This document shows positions 19,345 through 29,725 of a stretch of DNA of 64,000 nucleotides, one piece after another. Every line of letters starts with the position of its first letter. Positions within the stretch are counted from its first letter, which is position 1. Origin of the DNA: Cercophora sp. LCS_1. Lineage: Eukaryota; Ascomycota; Sordariomycetes; Sordariales; Lasiosphaeriaceae. A program made the position numbers and the translations under genes. Below the pieces are notes generated by a model. The model was not told the DNA's origin, searched no databases, and was given only the letters and a program-made list of their open reading frames with translations. The stretch covers positions 1-64,000 of the forward strand of contig JAPZLL010000028.1 of assembly GCA_036250225.1 (NCBI GenBank). The letters are read 5' to 3'.

Positions 19345-21047
19345 ATGAGCCAATACGAAATATCACCCCTCGATTACGAATACCTCTCCACCCCGCAGCA
19401 CCAGCACCAGCATCAGCACCATTCACAATACAATCTCGCCTACGCGCCCGCCGCGCCAGCACCCCTCGCGCCGCCGCGTCGCTCCCATTCCTCCGGGTTC
19501 GGATGCTACGAAGTCGACTACCCGCCGCGCCATCACCACTCCCAACGCACGCGGAGTTCGCGCTCCCGCGGGACGTATGTCCTCGTTGATGCAGATCGCG
19601 CGCATGCTGCCGATGCCCATCAGCGAAAGGAGGGGCGTAGCAGCAGGGAACGGGACGACGCGTGGAGACACGGCGAGCGTGAGGGGCTGCGGCTGCGGTT
19701 GAGTTCGCAGAAGCGACGGCATCGGAGTTTGAGTCTGTCGAGGAGTTTGGAGGATGCGGGGGCATGGAGTGAAGTCGCCGATGAGCGAAACGGACATCGT
19801 CCACTGGTGAAGTACGTGGATGAGCGGTTCGGCGGGGTGGGATGGAACGGGTATGAGTGGGAACGAGCGCGAGCGACGCTGGAGGTGCCCGCGCCGCCTT
19901 CGCCGCTGCCGCTGAGGTTGGAGGGGCCGGAGGGGGATTTGGGGATGAGGATGGGACGGTTGGGGCTGGGTTCTAGGACGGAGGTCCAGGGGAAGGAGAA
20001 GAGGGAGCGACGGAGGAGTGTGGTGCGGAAAACGGCGAGCACGAGTCCTGGTCGGGAGGTTGTGCGACGTGAGAGGACGCAGTATCCGCGGTACGCAAAG
20101 GTGCATGTGCTCATTCTGACGTGGTCGTTTCATGATTTGCGCACGGCGCCGTATACGGCACCTGCGACGGCGGATTACATCTCGCTTGAGGATGAGACGA
20201 AGCGGTTGAGGGATACGCTCGAGGGGTATGGCTATGATGTCGAGGAGTGGGATATTCCGATGCAGAGGTCGACTGAGCGGATGTGCAGTAAGCTGAGGCA
20301 GTTTTGCAAGTTGGCGAACGAAGATACGCTGCTCATGGTGTATTATCATGGGCATGGGAGTTTGGATGATAATAATGAGCTGGTTTTTAGCAGGTATGTT
20401 TGGTCATCCATCCCGGGGATGGGCTGGGGCTAACGGGACAGTCATGAACATCCTGCCAATGCGGAGTGGTCGCAGGCTGCGGCGGCGGAGCTGTATGCTG
20501 CGCTGATGACGGGCGATGGGTGTAGTCATTCCAAGACGGACAAGTATACGGCTCTCATCAAGAAGTAGTGCGTCTTTCCTCTCTTCTTCAACTTGGCTTC
20601 ACTAACATTCTCAGCGAACGATATCGTCCCGTCGCCGAAGTCAAGTGGGATGACGTCCGCCCCATCGTCCTAGGCGCGCCCTGCGATTTGTTTCTCATCC
20701 TCGACTGCTGCGCCGCCGGAGGAGCGAATCTTCGTCACGTCAACTGGCAGCCGCCTCCACAGGCCGAGGGGTTCACCAAGCATCTCTTTGCTGCGTGTGG
20801 TTTCGAGTCGAGCACGAGCGACGATATGACGGCCGCCATGTGTGAAATCCTGGACGAATGGGTTCCCGGACGGAGAGACGAGAAGGACTCGATCTTGACG
20901 ACAAAGCGGCTGCATCAGGTTATGGAGGACCGATTGCAGAAGGATTCGGCTGGAAGCCAACCCATTTTCAAGCAGTTGCTGCCGAGGGATCCGGAGCAGT
21001 ATATTGTCTTGCCGGACTTGGGAGGTGTGAGGGGACGGAGATATTGA
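19345..21047 (+). CDS. Caspase-like (peptidase C14 superfamily) protein
   Basis: Three exons, 19345-20393, 20442-20564 and 20615-21047, encode 534 residues; both introns are about 50 nt with GT-AG ends and phase is conserved. The first 260 residues look disordered, with His/Gln repeats, Arg/Ser-rich stretches and no domain. The protease-like domain begins near KVHVLILTWSF, with MVYYHGHGS at about 332-339 (likely catalytic His337) and FLILDCCAAGG at about 417-427 (likely catalytic Cys423). These are the paired His and Cys of caspase-fold proteases. Canonical metacaspases have a Gly/Gln-rich N-terminus and DSCHSG; here the context matches the caspase-like group often joined to fungal NLRs, but no NACHT domain is attached. 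Start 19345 is preferred over 19318 because it follows the CAAA context (gccaaaATGAGC). A role in regulated cell death is inference. Confidence 0.82.
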
Positions 21048-21488
21048 TGGTAGACGGAAGGATACAGGATTCAGGTTGTACGAAGGTGGGAGAATAGATG
21101 GACATGTTGGGTATGGCGTGTTGGGAAGACGGATACATGGCTTGGTTTTCCTCCGGTGAGGACTATATATGCATTGAGCTGACATACTGTATACCCATTC
21201 TCAGTCTTTCTTGATTCTTCATGGATTTGGGTCCGTTTCGGGGAGCATGTTTCGGAGAGCAATGTGTTACGCTATGGTACGTTTTCTCGTTGACCGTGCA
21301 GCACGTAGGATGCACATTGTATGTTTGTGAACTGGGAGCATGATCATTGTCATAGGCACCGAATCCACTTTAAATTTTTTCTGACATGCAAACCTTGCTC
21401 ACAGTCCATTGGGAAGATGCAAGCCTACCCCTGAGTTCCCTCCGCCGGTCACGCTTAGGTCCTGAAATCTGTCACCATCAGTATCAAT
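21048..21488. other. Intergenic region
   Basis: Nothing coding is visible. It spans the 3' flank of the caspase-like gene and the upstream DNA of tRNA-Trp. Confidence 0.45.
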
Positions 21489-21560
21489 GGCCTCGTGGCG
21501 CAACGGTAGCGCGTTCGACTCCAGATCGAAAGGTTATCCGTTCAAATCGGGTCGGGGTCA
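21489..21560 (+). tRNA. tRNA-Trp (CCA)
   Basis: Full cloverleaf by eye: acceptor GGCCTCG pairs with CGGGGTC (one G-T and one T-G wobble), D-arm GCGC/GCGC, anticodon stem TTCGA/TCGAA with loop CTCCAGA giving anticodon CCA, T-arm ATCCG-TTCAAAT-CGGGT, discriminator A. No intron. The 72-base length is normal. Confidence 0.93.
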
Positions 21561-21976
21561 AGATCACAACTTGGAAAGACTGGGATCAGTCAATCCACTC
21601 TCTTTTTTGCCGTGGATGCGTGTCCATTTTGGTCTGTGTGCAATGGGGTCTTTGTGGGCCTAGCTCCACTTGAGGCTGCTGCTGTGAGAAAATGCCATGA
21701 GATTTGGTGATGCTGGTTTTGGTGTTGCGGGGCCCGGAGGGGTTGCATCCGAACAAGCCCTGACGCTTCCCCGCTTCAGTGGGTTGAGACTTGACTTTTT
21801 GACAGCAACACGCAAACTATTCCGGTTCATTCGGTGAACAAGGTGCTTTGGGTCGTGTGCGGATGTGGGGTTGGCAGTGGAGGCTCTCATCGCTCACCAC
21901 CCTCTACCCAGCCGTCATAGTGACTATTTTCGAAACCGACCTCCAACGATCACCCCACAGCGGGTTCTTCTCCGAT
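21561..21976. other. Spacer between tRNA genes
   Basis: No gene or repeat recognised in these 416 bases. Confidence 0.45.
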
Positions 21977-22050
21977 TCCCTCGTGGCGCAATTGGCTAGC
22001 GCGTCAGACTGTTAATCTGGAGGCTGTAAGTTCGATCCTTACCGAGGGAG
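21977..22050 (+). tRNA. tRNA-Asn (GTT)
   Basis: Acceptor TCCCTCG pairs perfectly with CGAGGGA. The D-arm contains GGCTAGC, the anticodon loop is CTGTTAA giving anticodon GTT, and the T-loop is TTCGATC in GTAAG-TTCGATC-CTTAC. The discriminator base is G. A T-rich tract (ttcttttt) follows at 22051, a normal polymerase III terminator. 74 bases, no intron. Confidence 0.95.
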
Positions 22051-22379
22051 TTCTTTTTGCTGGTGCGGACATATGCCATTTTTGTGACGGTGCATGAAGT
22101 CGCCCTTCATCATCCTTTTGCAGAGCAAATGCGCTCTCATTTTGACTTTGCCCATATCCTATTCAGTGGCTGTTCCTTTGTCCAAATGTGCAGTATTAAT
22201 TTGACCTCCCTTGTCGACTGTGTGCAAGTTCTGCTATGATTTTAACTTTGTGAAATGATGAAATTCCCCTTCTGATCCCAACTTTTCAGCTCAACTCAAT
22301 TGAGTAAACCCTTCTTGACACGCCCCAGGACGATCTAGCCTTCCTAAACTTCTCATCACCGCTTGACAAGGTACATGAT
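22051..22379. other. Intergenic region upstream of the truncated NLR-like gene
   Basis: Begins with the polymerase III T-run terminator of tRNA-Asn. No gene seen. Confidence 0.45.
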
Positions 22380-25199
22380 ATGGCCTCCTCCACAAACCCA
22401 CCTTTCAGACGCGATCGGCTAGAGGTTCCACCGCTTTGGCGTCTTCAAAACCCAGCCTCAAGCCCGACAACGGTAACAATCCCTGAAGATCTTTTCAAGA
22501 GCCTCATCGAGACCAACAAGCTCCTAATGGAGACCAACAAACTCCTCATCGAGACCAACCACAGCCCAGGTATGCAGCATCTCTATCGTGTAGCGCGTAT
22601 CCAGTCACACCGTCCACTAACATCCAGAAGTAGAATGCAGGTACGATGAATTCTTGACAACAAATATAGCCCGCCGAGGCTATCGCATCCAATCCCAAGT
22701 CCTCCGAATCCCCGACTGTTTGGGATTCTCCTCGCCCGGTGCCCCGAAGTGGCATTGCGTGATGTGTACGAAAACCTGCCTATGCTTCAGCTCCAGGACC
22801 TCAATGCAAAGGATATCAGGATGTACGTGGAGGAGTTCCTCCGCGGCCAATTCCAATATCTCGACAAAGCGCCGGAGATACGCACACACAACGAAATCGT
22901 CAGAACTGTCTTGTCAAAAGCGTCCGGCGTTTTTCTATGGGTATACCTTGTTTTGGCGAGTCTCCGGAGAGCCAACAGGCACAAGGATGCGTACGAGCAG
23001 ATTTTGGAGAGGATTCGTCAGTGTCCTGCCGAACTTGAGGAGCTTTACAAGGCCAGCTGGAAGCGGCACGGCAAAGATAAAACCATTTACCGTCGGGAGG
23101 CTGCTGGATATTTTAAGCTCGCCTTGGCATCCTATCCTAACAGCTATCGTGACGAACTTTCTCTTCTAGGGTTTGCCCTTGCCTCCAACAGCGATGTTCA
23201 GGGGCAGATCTTGAATGGCTCACCACTTCCGCCGTCGGAGCTGGTTCAAGTGGTCGATGATCTCCGTCGCCGGGTGGAAATATGCTGCGGCGGGTTCTTG
23301 GAAGTGTCCATCCGTGGGGTTTGGGAACAGTACAACGTCATTGGCCAGGTGCGGATATTGGCCAGCATGTTCCTCAACCAGATTATCGTCCCATTATCAG
23401 CGTACGGGAGTTCTAATGTCCCTCTTGATCTCTCATCACAAGGCCGCCATCTCGCCAACCTCTGGAGACTATTTTACCACGATCGATTTGATTTCGTTCA
23501 TCGTACGGCAGCAGACTTTATCCTCAACACTCAGTGGGGGGCGGATATTTTATCTAGTTGTCCCACCTCGGATGACGAGATCGGCATTAGCATTTTTCGA
23601 GCACAACTCGCCGCTTACCATCTGTTCGGTTTCCCCGGAAACCGCCACATCTGGGATGCCGTTTCTAACTACGAACAGTATATAAAAGAACTTGGACTCG
23701 AAGGCGATGGCTCGGGTATGAGGTCCACCCTCACCCAGCTGTTATCTGCATATGAGAGATTTGTTGGCCGGATCCCCATTATGGACAACACCACCAGGCA
23801 ACTTCGAGTACGTGACTTCTTCGACGAGTACTTGCCCGATGGTCGTGAGGGGACGGTCTTAATATGGCCACCCAAGAAGCTTGTGTCGAGTATCTGTCGC
23901 ATAGTAGCGGATGGGTCCACCGAGCCCCGGAGCAACTTTGTCAATGTTTCGATCGACGGGTCCATGCAGACTATCTTCCAGCCGGCAGAGCTGCGGCTTC
24001 AGGAGCGCAGATCATTGCCCTCGGGGGACCTATCACGAGCCATTTCAGTCTATACCTGTATCGTCGCATGCGTTCTTGAACACAAAATCTTAGGTGACCT
24101 TCGGGGCCACACTTTGTGGTCAATAGTCGATCGTTTCTTGACAATGGCAGCTAGAGACGAAGGAAGTTTGGCGATTCAATGCCCCAGAGGCCGAGAAACT
24201 AGATATCGGAGCATTTTCGACCGGTTCTTGCGGTACTTGACAGTCCCAGACATCTCGAAGTTTTTCCACCCCTCGTTTGCAGGAAAAGAATACCCATCAT
24301 CGGTCTCCCTTGATCTGATCGAGTTTCTCATCGACTCTGGAGCCAATACCAACTGGGTCTCAAACGACGACGAGCGGCGATTCACGGCGTTCGAGTGGTT
24401 CTTCTTGTGGATTCCGACCTTGAGCAGGGTATCGTCCCCCAACGCCGTCACATTCAAGCGTCTGATGTGCACCGCGTTGAAGTTTCTTGACTCAAAGTCA
24501 ACACTCTCTCGGGTCCTGCTGCTGTGTTTTTGGCCAGAAAAGCCATTGTTAAGCTGGATGCCAATTGGCGAGGTGATCACAAGGGGCATCCCGGGAGGCA
24601 ACGAGTCCACCGAGTATACGCGCAATGGCTGGAGCGGAAGCAAAGGGATCATGGTCATGCTGGAGATCAGCGTGGCAGAGTTGATCCATAGTGCGCTTGC
24701 TTGGGTAAAGAAATCTACCCCCGATTGTTCCGCAGACAATCTTCGGCAACTCGATACACGCATCAACCAAATAGGGCGAGGCCACCGGAAGGCGCTATAC
24801 CTGAGGAGCTTTGAAGAGAATCCAAGCAAGGACTCAGGCCGGTGGTTTTGGCCGCCACCACTTCGAGATGCCCAGAATGAACATACGGTCTTCATCGACC
24901 CCGAGATTTCGCATAGCATCCTTGGATTTTTGGATAAACTCTTGGATCCCGGAACGACGGCAGAACAGGGCCGCGAGCTTCGATTGGAGATGGCCGAGCT
25001 GGTGGCCAACGCCTATGCATTTGGTGCTAGAGTGCAGGGTCTTATGGAACCCGACGCGCATCACGTGTTTTTATTCCCTGAAGATCTCAATTCCGGAAGC
25101 CGTCTATATTCCAGTGTGGACGATCAGTTCTGGAGTGTGTTCCCCGATCTTAAGGGGGAGGAGGCGGACCACTCAAGTTCTCTTCATTTATTCAGCTAG
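22380..25199 (+). pseudogene. NLR-like gene lacking its NACHT core (DUF7791-type C-terminus intact)
   Basis: The 5' part starts at ATG 22380. Exon 22380-22569 carries a short heptad-like repeat (IETNKLLMETNKLLIETN) and is followed by an intron 22570-22627 with a CTAAC branch site. The next exon (VECRYDEFLTTNIARRGYR) then loses frame before about 22740. From there a different frame stays open for about 816 codons to 25199. It begins PEVALRDVYENLPM and continues LQLQDLNAKDIRMYVEEFL and ASGVFLWVYLVLASLRR, the blocks that in NACHT-DUF7791 proteins come right after the ATPase core, then the DUF7791-like region with FDFVHRTAADFI. Walker A and B are absent, so about 300 codons appear deleted. The long intact C-terminal frame suggests either recent loss or retention as an ATPase-less protein. 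It is related to the gene at 6.5-9.7 kb. Confidence 0.7.
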
Positions 25200-25409
25200 C
25201 TGTGCTTGGCCGCTTCACAGCCGTCACACACACTAGGCCTTCAAAAAAAATTGCCTTTGCTTTGCAAAACCAACTCATTGGGGCGAGTATCCAAATTGGG
25301 GCCGGAAAGCTATTATAGGGCGAAAATGCATATATTTATACAAACACCCTTAAAGGCCTAAAGGCCTGATAAATATTCCATTATCAACCATCCTGTAGCC
25401 CAACTTATG

Positions 25410-25638
25410 CAGGCGCCGGCACACCAGTGCCACCCTCTCAGGGCCCAGCACACACAGGGCCGTATTCCAGGCACCAGCGCCCACCCTCCTAGGGCCTAGC
25501 CGGCTCGCACAGGTCCGTACCACAGGCGCCGGCACACCAGCACCTACCTTTCCGGTGCCCAGCATATATAGGGCCATATCACAGGCACCGATACACCAAT
25601 ACTCACCTTCCAAAAGCCCAGGGCCTACCCACAGCTAT
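25410..25638 (+). repeat. Degenerate tandem repeat, about four units of 55-59 bp
   Basis: Units start at 25410, 25468, 25523 and 25582, each beginning CAGGC(G/A)CC and continuing with a CACC-rich stretch and an AGGGCC(T/C)AGC-like block. A further partial unit with ACCGGCGCCGGCC lies at about 25736. This is a minisatellite in non-coding DNA. Confidence 0.7.
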
Positions 25639-26030
25639 ACCTACACCCACAAGCACTAGCCTACCTACAGCCCACAGCCCACTATTAAATATAGATACAG
25701 ATACTAGCGCCAGTATGCCTAGATCTGGGCGTATACACCGGCGCCGGCCTACCCACTGCCCACAGCCGAGCGCAGGCACACCTGGGTCGGCCCAGAAAAG
25801 TGTGGTTATAAGGCTTTCCCCAAATGGCCTAAGCCCCATGCGGTCGAGTGAAGCGGACCCACCCACTACAATAAAATTGGTATTTCTTGGGTTTTTGCAG
25901 GCCAAAAGTTCCTGCGAACTACCGGATTACTGCTGCCCCGACACACTGAGTTCTGTTATATTATGGAAAGATACCTTGTAAAGCGAAGATGACCAAGAGG
26001 AAAGAGATTGGGAGACTGAAAGTGACTACC

Positions 26031-26045
26031 GGGGGGGGGGGGGGG
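26031..26045 (+). repeat. G15 homopolymer in a broken acidic reading frame
   Basis: Fifteen consecutive G. Upstream, one frame reads SEDDQEERDWETESDYR; downstream a different frame reads YSDTDEDHKEESQDDEEDE and then stops at about 26103. The two acidic halves look like one former reading frame split by the homopolymer, either by slippage or by an assembly artefact. Confidence 0.6.
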
Positions 26046-26378
26046 TATTCCGATACCGATGAAGACCACAAGGAAGAGTCTCAAGATGACGAGGAGGACG
26101 AGTAAAGACAGCGGCAACTCCGTTTGTTAAGGATGCGACCTGACAAACGTGCCTCTTGCAGCGATTCGCCTCAAGGTGAAGCTCCACAAACATCACAGGA
26201 ATCTGAGGTCACCCCTCTAGCGCTCGAGACGAAGCCGCCCGGAAATGCTGCTTTTTAATATTTTTGGCTAATGGAAGGCCCTAGAAATGATACCTATGGA
26301 GATGGCTGGTTGTGGGCTGTCCCATAGGCATATAATATGGGGCTTTTACTTTTGTACACAACTGCAGTCATCTAGAAT

Positions 26379-26411
26379 GAATCTGGGCACACAAAATTCC
26401 TTTTTTTTTTT
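26379..26411 (+). repeat. Dispersed repeat, copy B
   Basis: Matches copy A at 3030-3058 (gaatctgggcacacaaaatt then cc and a T-run; two mismatches in 22 non-T bases). Confidence 0.5.
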
Positions 26412-28323
26412 CATATCTTGAATACATGATGTTGCTTACCCTGGCTAAGGCTAGGCTTAGTTACTGCTCAGGATTAGCTTAGGCTGGCTCGCCTTTGCTC
26501 ACCCTAATGACCATTATGTGTAACGGAGGGTCACCGCCTCCGTAAAGAACTTCACCCATCAACGTCTCAACACAGATGTCTCTTTACCGAATCAGGAGTG
26601 AAACGGCATATGACCATACGCGAAGCTGGTTCAGAGCATGGGTCGTATAATTGCCACAAATGAGACAAGCCTTGGTTCTTTGAGCCTCAAAACCGTATTC
26701 GAGCGAGCTCTGCTTCCCAGTCGCAGTGTTATGTTGTCCGAGTCGTTCCCAAATGACCAGAGAGAGCTAATCACAGTTTTACAAAACCCTTTGGCCAAGT
26801 GACAATGGCGGAATTGATGCAAGCCTGGGGTACCATCGGTGAAACATTACCACGCTAATCTGGTGAGCAGACGCCAAAGCCACGACATCCCGCTCCCAAC
26901 GCAACGCTGGACCCTGTCCCCGACTTTGGAGCCTTTTGCAACCCAGGGTTTCTCGTCAAAGACAGACAATTTGGTCACCGAGTGTAGATTATCGCACGAA
27001 GGGATGTGCCAAAGCGTTGAGTGACGGTCACCAAGAACCTGGAGTATGAGGATTTGGAGGCAACCGGCGCATCCAGTCTCGTCGACGTACATATTATCTG
27101 AGATGCAGTCACGGCGGCGTCTCATCGAAAGCATGTGCAATAACAAGTCCCGGATCTACGGGCCTAAAACATGAGACCTCAGCTCAAGTAAGTCATTAGT
27201 GCCTGTCAACTTGGCCGATTCTGGAGAAGACTGATGACTTGGACAACAAAGCGGAAGCAATATGCCGTTGAAAACCCACAACAGCCGCTTGGCGGGCGTT
27301 TGTCGCTACCATGGGCCAAGATAGGTTAGCTTGAGCTTGACGCGCTTCCAAAAGCGCGCCACTACAGATATGGGCGCTTGACCATGACTAACTGAATCGC
27401 ACCGAGGTCGTTGTTAGGTGGCGCGGGAGCTACCCGATGTAACGGGCGCTAAAATAGCGAAGACTAACGACGACCCTCGAATTTGCCAACCACTGCGGTC
27501 GGGATACCGGGACGCATCTTGAGACCACAAATAAATTGGTGGTGAGGTACCTATTGACGTAAGGTTTTGCCTCTCGGTCACCCTTTTGGGGATTGTTGAC
27601 ATCGCTTCAGGGGCAAGCTTCACGACTGCAACCTCGATGCAGGGTTTACATAATTGACGTTGCGCTCAACCGAAAGCGCGTCTCGCTTCCAGAAAACGTC
27701 TACGAATTTCGCTTACAACGCTTGACGTCCTTGCCGTGGAGTGGAGGGCGACATTCCGCGTATCAAAGTTGTGCGTTGCTGCTGCCACCCAGCTTGGCGG
27801 CCTCTTCACTAAGCCGCGTTTCGCAGGTGTCACTGTCAGTGTCTTCCCGTCGTGACCAAGTTCCTGGAAGTGAGATTCTTATCTGAACCCAGAGTCATGA
27901 TCATATGTAAACCAGTCTCCCGGATTGATCCGAGACACCACAACGTGGACTTTTCCTTCACGGCAACAAGTAAACATCTCAGGCTCTCGTTTGTGCTCAC
28001 CGAACAGATGGTGCCGAGACCAGCCAAGATTCCGCGTACAACCTCAACACCAAGCATCCCAGCACGCCTCGGCTGGCCAGCCAAGCGTACCATCTCATGA
28101 CTCCAATAATATCCCGCGCGTTGAGAGCCTCCAGCTAGCGCAGCCAAGAAACCGTGGCGAGATTCCCCGCTGCATTGTCAGAGGTGGTGTGAGCTTCAAG
28201 TCGACAACGACGATGCTGCAAGCCGACATCATGCCTCGCTCACAAGTATAAGACCAGATGCCAACCCATCATCAACATGGGCATCCTCACCTCATCGCCA
28301 TCCTCCCGCTCACCACCGCAACC

Positions 28324-29097
28324 ATGCAGTTCAAGAACCTCGTCCTGACCGCCCTCTCCGCCAAGGCAATCCTGGCCGCGGTCAACGAACCCTGCGTCGG
28401 ATCTGGCGGCGTAGCTGGTCAGTCTCCCTCCCTCTCTCCCTCTCGCCCACTCTAACCTCGTCCAGGCGTCTGCATCTCAACCTCAGCCTGCTCCGCAGCC
28501 GGAGGCAGCTCCATCACAGGCTTCTGCCCCTCCGACCCGGCCGGCATCCGATGCTGCTTCAAGAAGAGCTGCTCCAACGGCTCCTCCGGCAACTGCCGCT
28601 GGCAATCCGACTGCGCCGGCAGCTCCGTCTCGAACCAATGCCCCGGCCCATCCCAAATGAAGTGCTGCTCCTCCGCAGCCACCGGCTTTGGCGGCTACAG
28701 CGCGCCCAAAATCCCCGCTGTCGCCTCGGGTGGGTGCACCAAGGTTGCCGTTGACGGTGCCAAAGCCGTCGTCGACAACTTCCCCGGACGCGTGCGCGAG
28801 ATTGGGTGCAAGCGGACGTGCGCTTGCACGAGCACGCCCGAGTCGGACCACTGCTGCGGCAAGGCGATTGACTTTATGTGCTCCGACGGCGGCGGCGTGC
28901 CGACCATGAGCGGACGGTCGATTGCGCAGTGGATCATGAACAAGGCGGATGATTTGAAGGTCAAGTACATCATTTGGGGCCAAAAGATTTGGTATGCCAC
29001 CCAGGCGACCAAGCCGTGGGTGGATTGGAACGATATGGAGGATCGGGGGAGCATTACGACTAACCACTGGGATCATGTCCATGTCAGCTTCAAATAG
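28324..29097 (+). CDS. Secreted cysteine-rich protein with M15-like (ARB_07466-type) C-terminal domain
   Basis: Exons 28324-28417 and 28466-29097 are joined over a 48-nt intron (GTCAGT...CTCTAAC...CCAG) and give 241 residues. Residues 1-18 (MQFKNLVLTALSAKAILA) are a signal peptide, so the protein is probably secreted. A cysteine-rich stretch follows (VCISTSACSAAGG, IRCCFKKSC, GNCRWQSDC, MKCC), resembling repeated secreted-effector modules. The C-terminal half (from about residue 105) carries TCACTSTPESDHCCGKAIDFM and ends WDHVHVSF. The spaced His/Asp and final HVH match the metal-binding pattern of D-Ala-D-Ala carboxypeptidase-like M15 folds and the fungal ARB_07466-type secreted family. The biochemical role is unknown; a cell-wall or effector function is possible. 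Confidence is high for the gene and moderate for the fold. Confidence 0.85.
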
Positions 29098-29150
29098 GGG
29101 GTGGTAGTTGGTGTTGTAGTACCTGTGCCGGATGTCAATATCAAGTGGTT

Positions 29151-29725
29151 TCACCCAATCCTCGGCTTCCTCCTGACCCAGACCTGTTTCTCATCGCCTT
29201 CTCCGTCCCGCTCCTCAGCTTCCCAGACTTTTAACCGGTAACTCCCTCTATCCGCTCGTCCGGAAAATAAGTCGAATGACCAACTGTGTTTCGGACACGT
29301 GATGCCAGAGCTCAGGACGATGCCGAAATCTTCGATATCGAAGGGTACGCCTTTTGACAACGGAAACGACGAGTGTGGACATTGCTGGACATTCCGTCAG
29401 CCTCAACATGGTCTTGAGAGAGTGCACTTACATGATCGATAGCGTGGAATTTCCCCTTGTACCTGAACACCATGACCTGATCCGTCATATCGACCGTCTC
29501 ATCGCCCGCAATCTCAACCTCTTGTCTTTGTGAAGCATCGATCTTGGGTACGTGAAACACTTTGCAGCCCGGTTTTGGGTCCTTGGTATCAGCAGCGCCG
29601 CAAGATCTGGGCTCTCCGATTGCGTCCATGTTGTCGTCGCCGATATTGGGGAACGAAGACGCGGAGCCGACTGGGAACCAGTCGCCTCCTGAGCGGGAGG
29701 GTACCCGGAAGGGATTCCAACTCAT
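29151..29725 (-). CDS. Rieske [2Fe-2S] domain protein
   Basis: Minus-strand exons 29725-29432 and 29384-29151 are joined over a 47-nt intron (GTAAGT...CCAG) and give 175 residues. After splicing the cluster ligands are complete: CPH in IDHQCPHSSFPL and CPKH in GITCPKHSWSFDLFSG, giving the C-x-H and C-x2-H pair of Rieske domains. The preceding VFHVPKIDASQ and MVFRYKGKFHAIDH are the usual first strands. No oxygenase catalytic domain is attached, so it is a stand-alone ferredoxin-like Rieske protein, perhaps an electron carrier. I chose the ATG at 29725 (MSWNPFRV); the frame is open further upstream to 30037, but that part looks like untranslated leader. It is convergent with the secreted-protein gene, 53 bases away. 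Confidence 0.88.

Larger units (their letters stand above)
25200..28323. other. Gene-poor, repeat-bearing region
   Basis: About 3.1 kb without a convincing gene. It contains a degenerate tandem repeat (25410-25638), a G15 run inside acidic coding-like sequence (25985-26105), one copy of a dispersed repeat (26379-26411), and about 1.9 kb with only short, featureless open frames. A TATAAG at 28247-28252 may serve the following gene. The mixture suggests old mobile-element remains. Confidence 0.5.

Noticed and set aside
24176..25009. Minus-strand frame of 277 codons within the truncated NLR-like gene
   Set aside because: Antisense shadow of the DUF7791-type reading frame, which carries recognisable motifs.
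25410..25638. CRISPR-like array
   Set aside because: The repeat units are contiguous and degenerate with no unique spacers, and the genome is eukaryotic.
28483..29154. 223-codon minus-strand frame opposite the M15-like secreted protein gene
   Set aside because: Ala/Gly/Arg-rich antisense shadow; the plus strand has a signal peptide, a spliced frame and metal-binding motifs.
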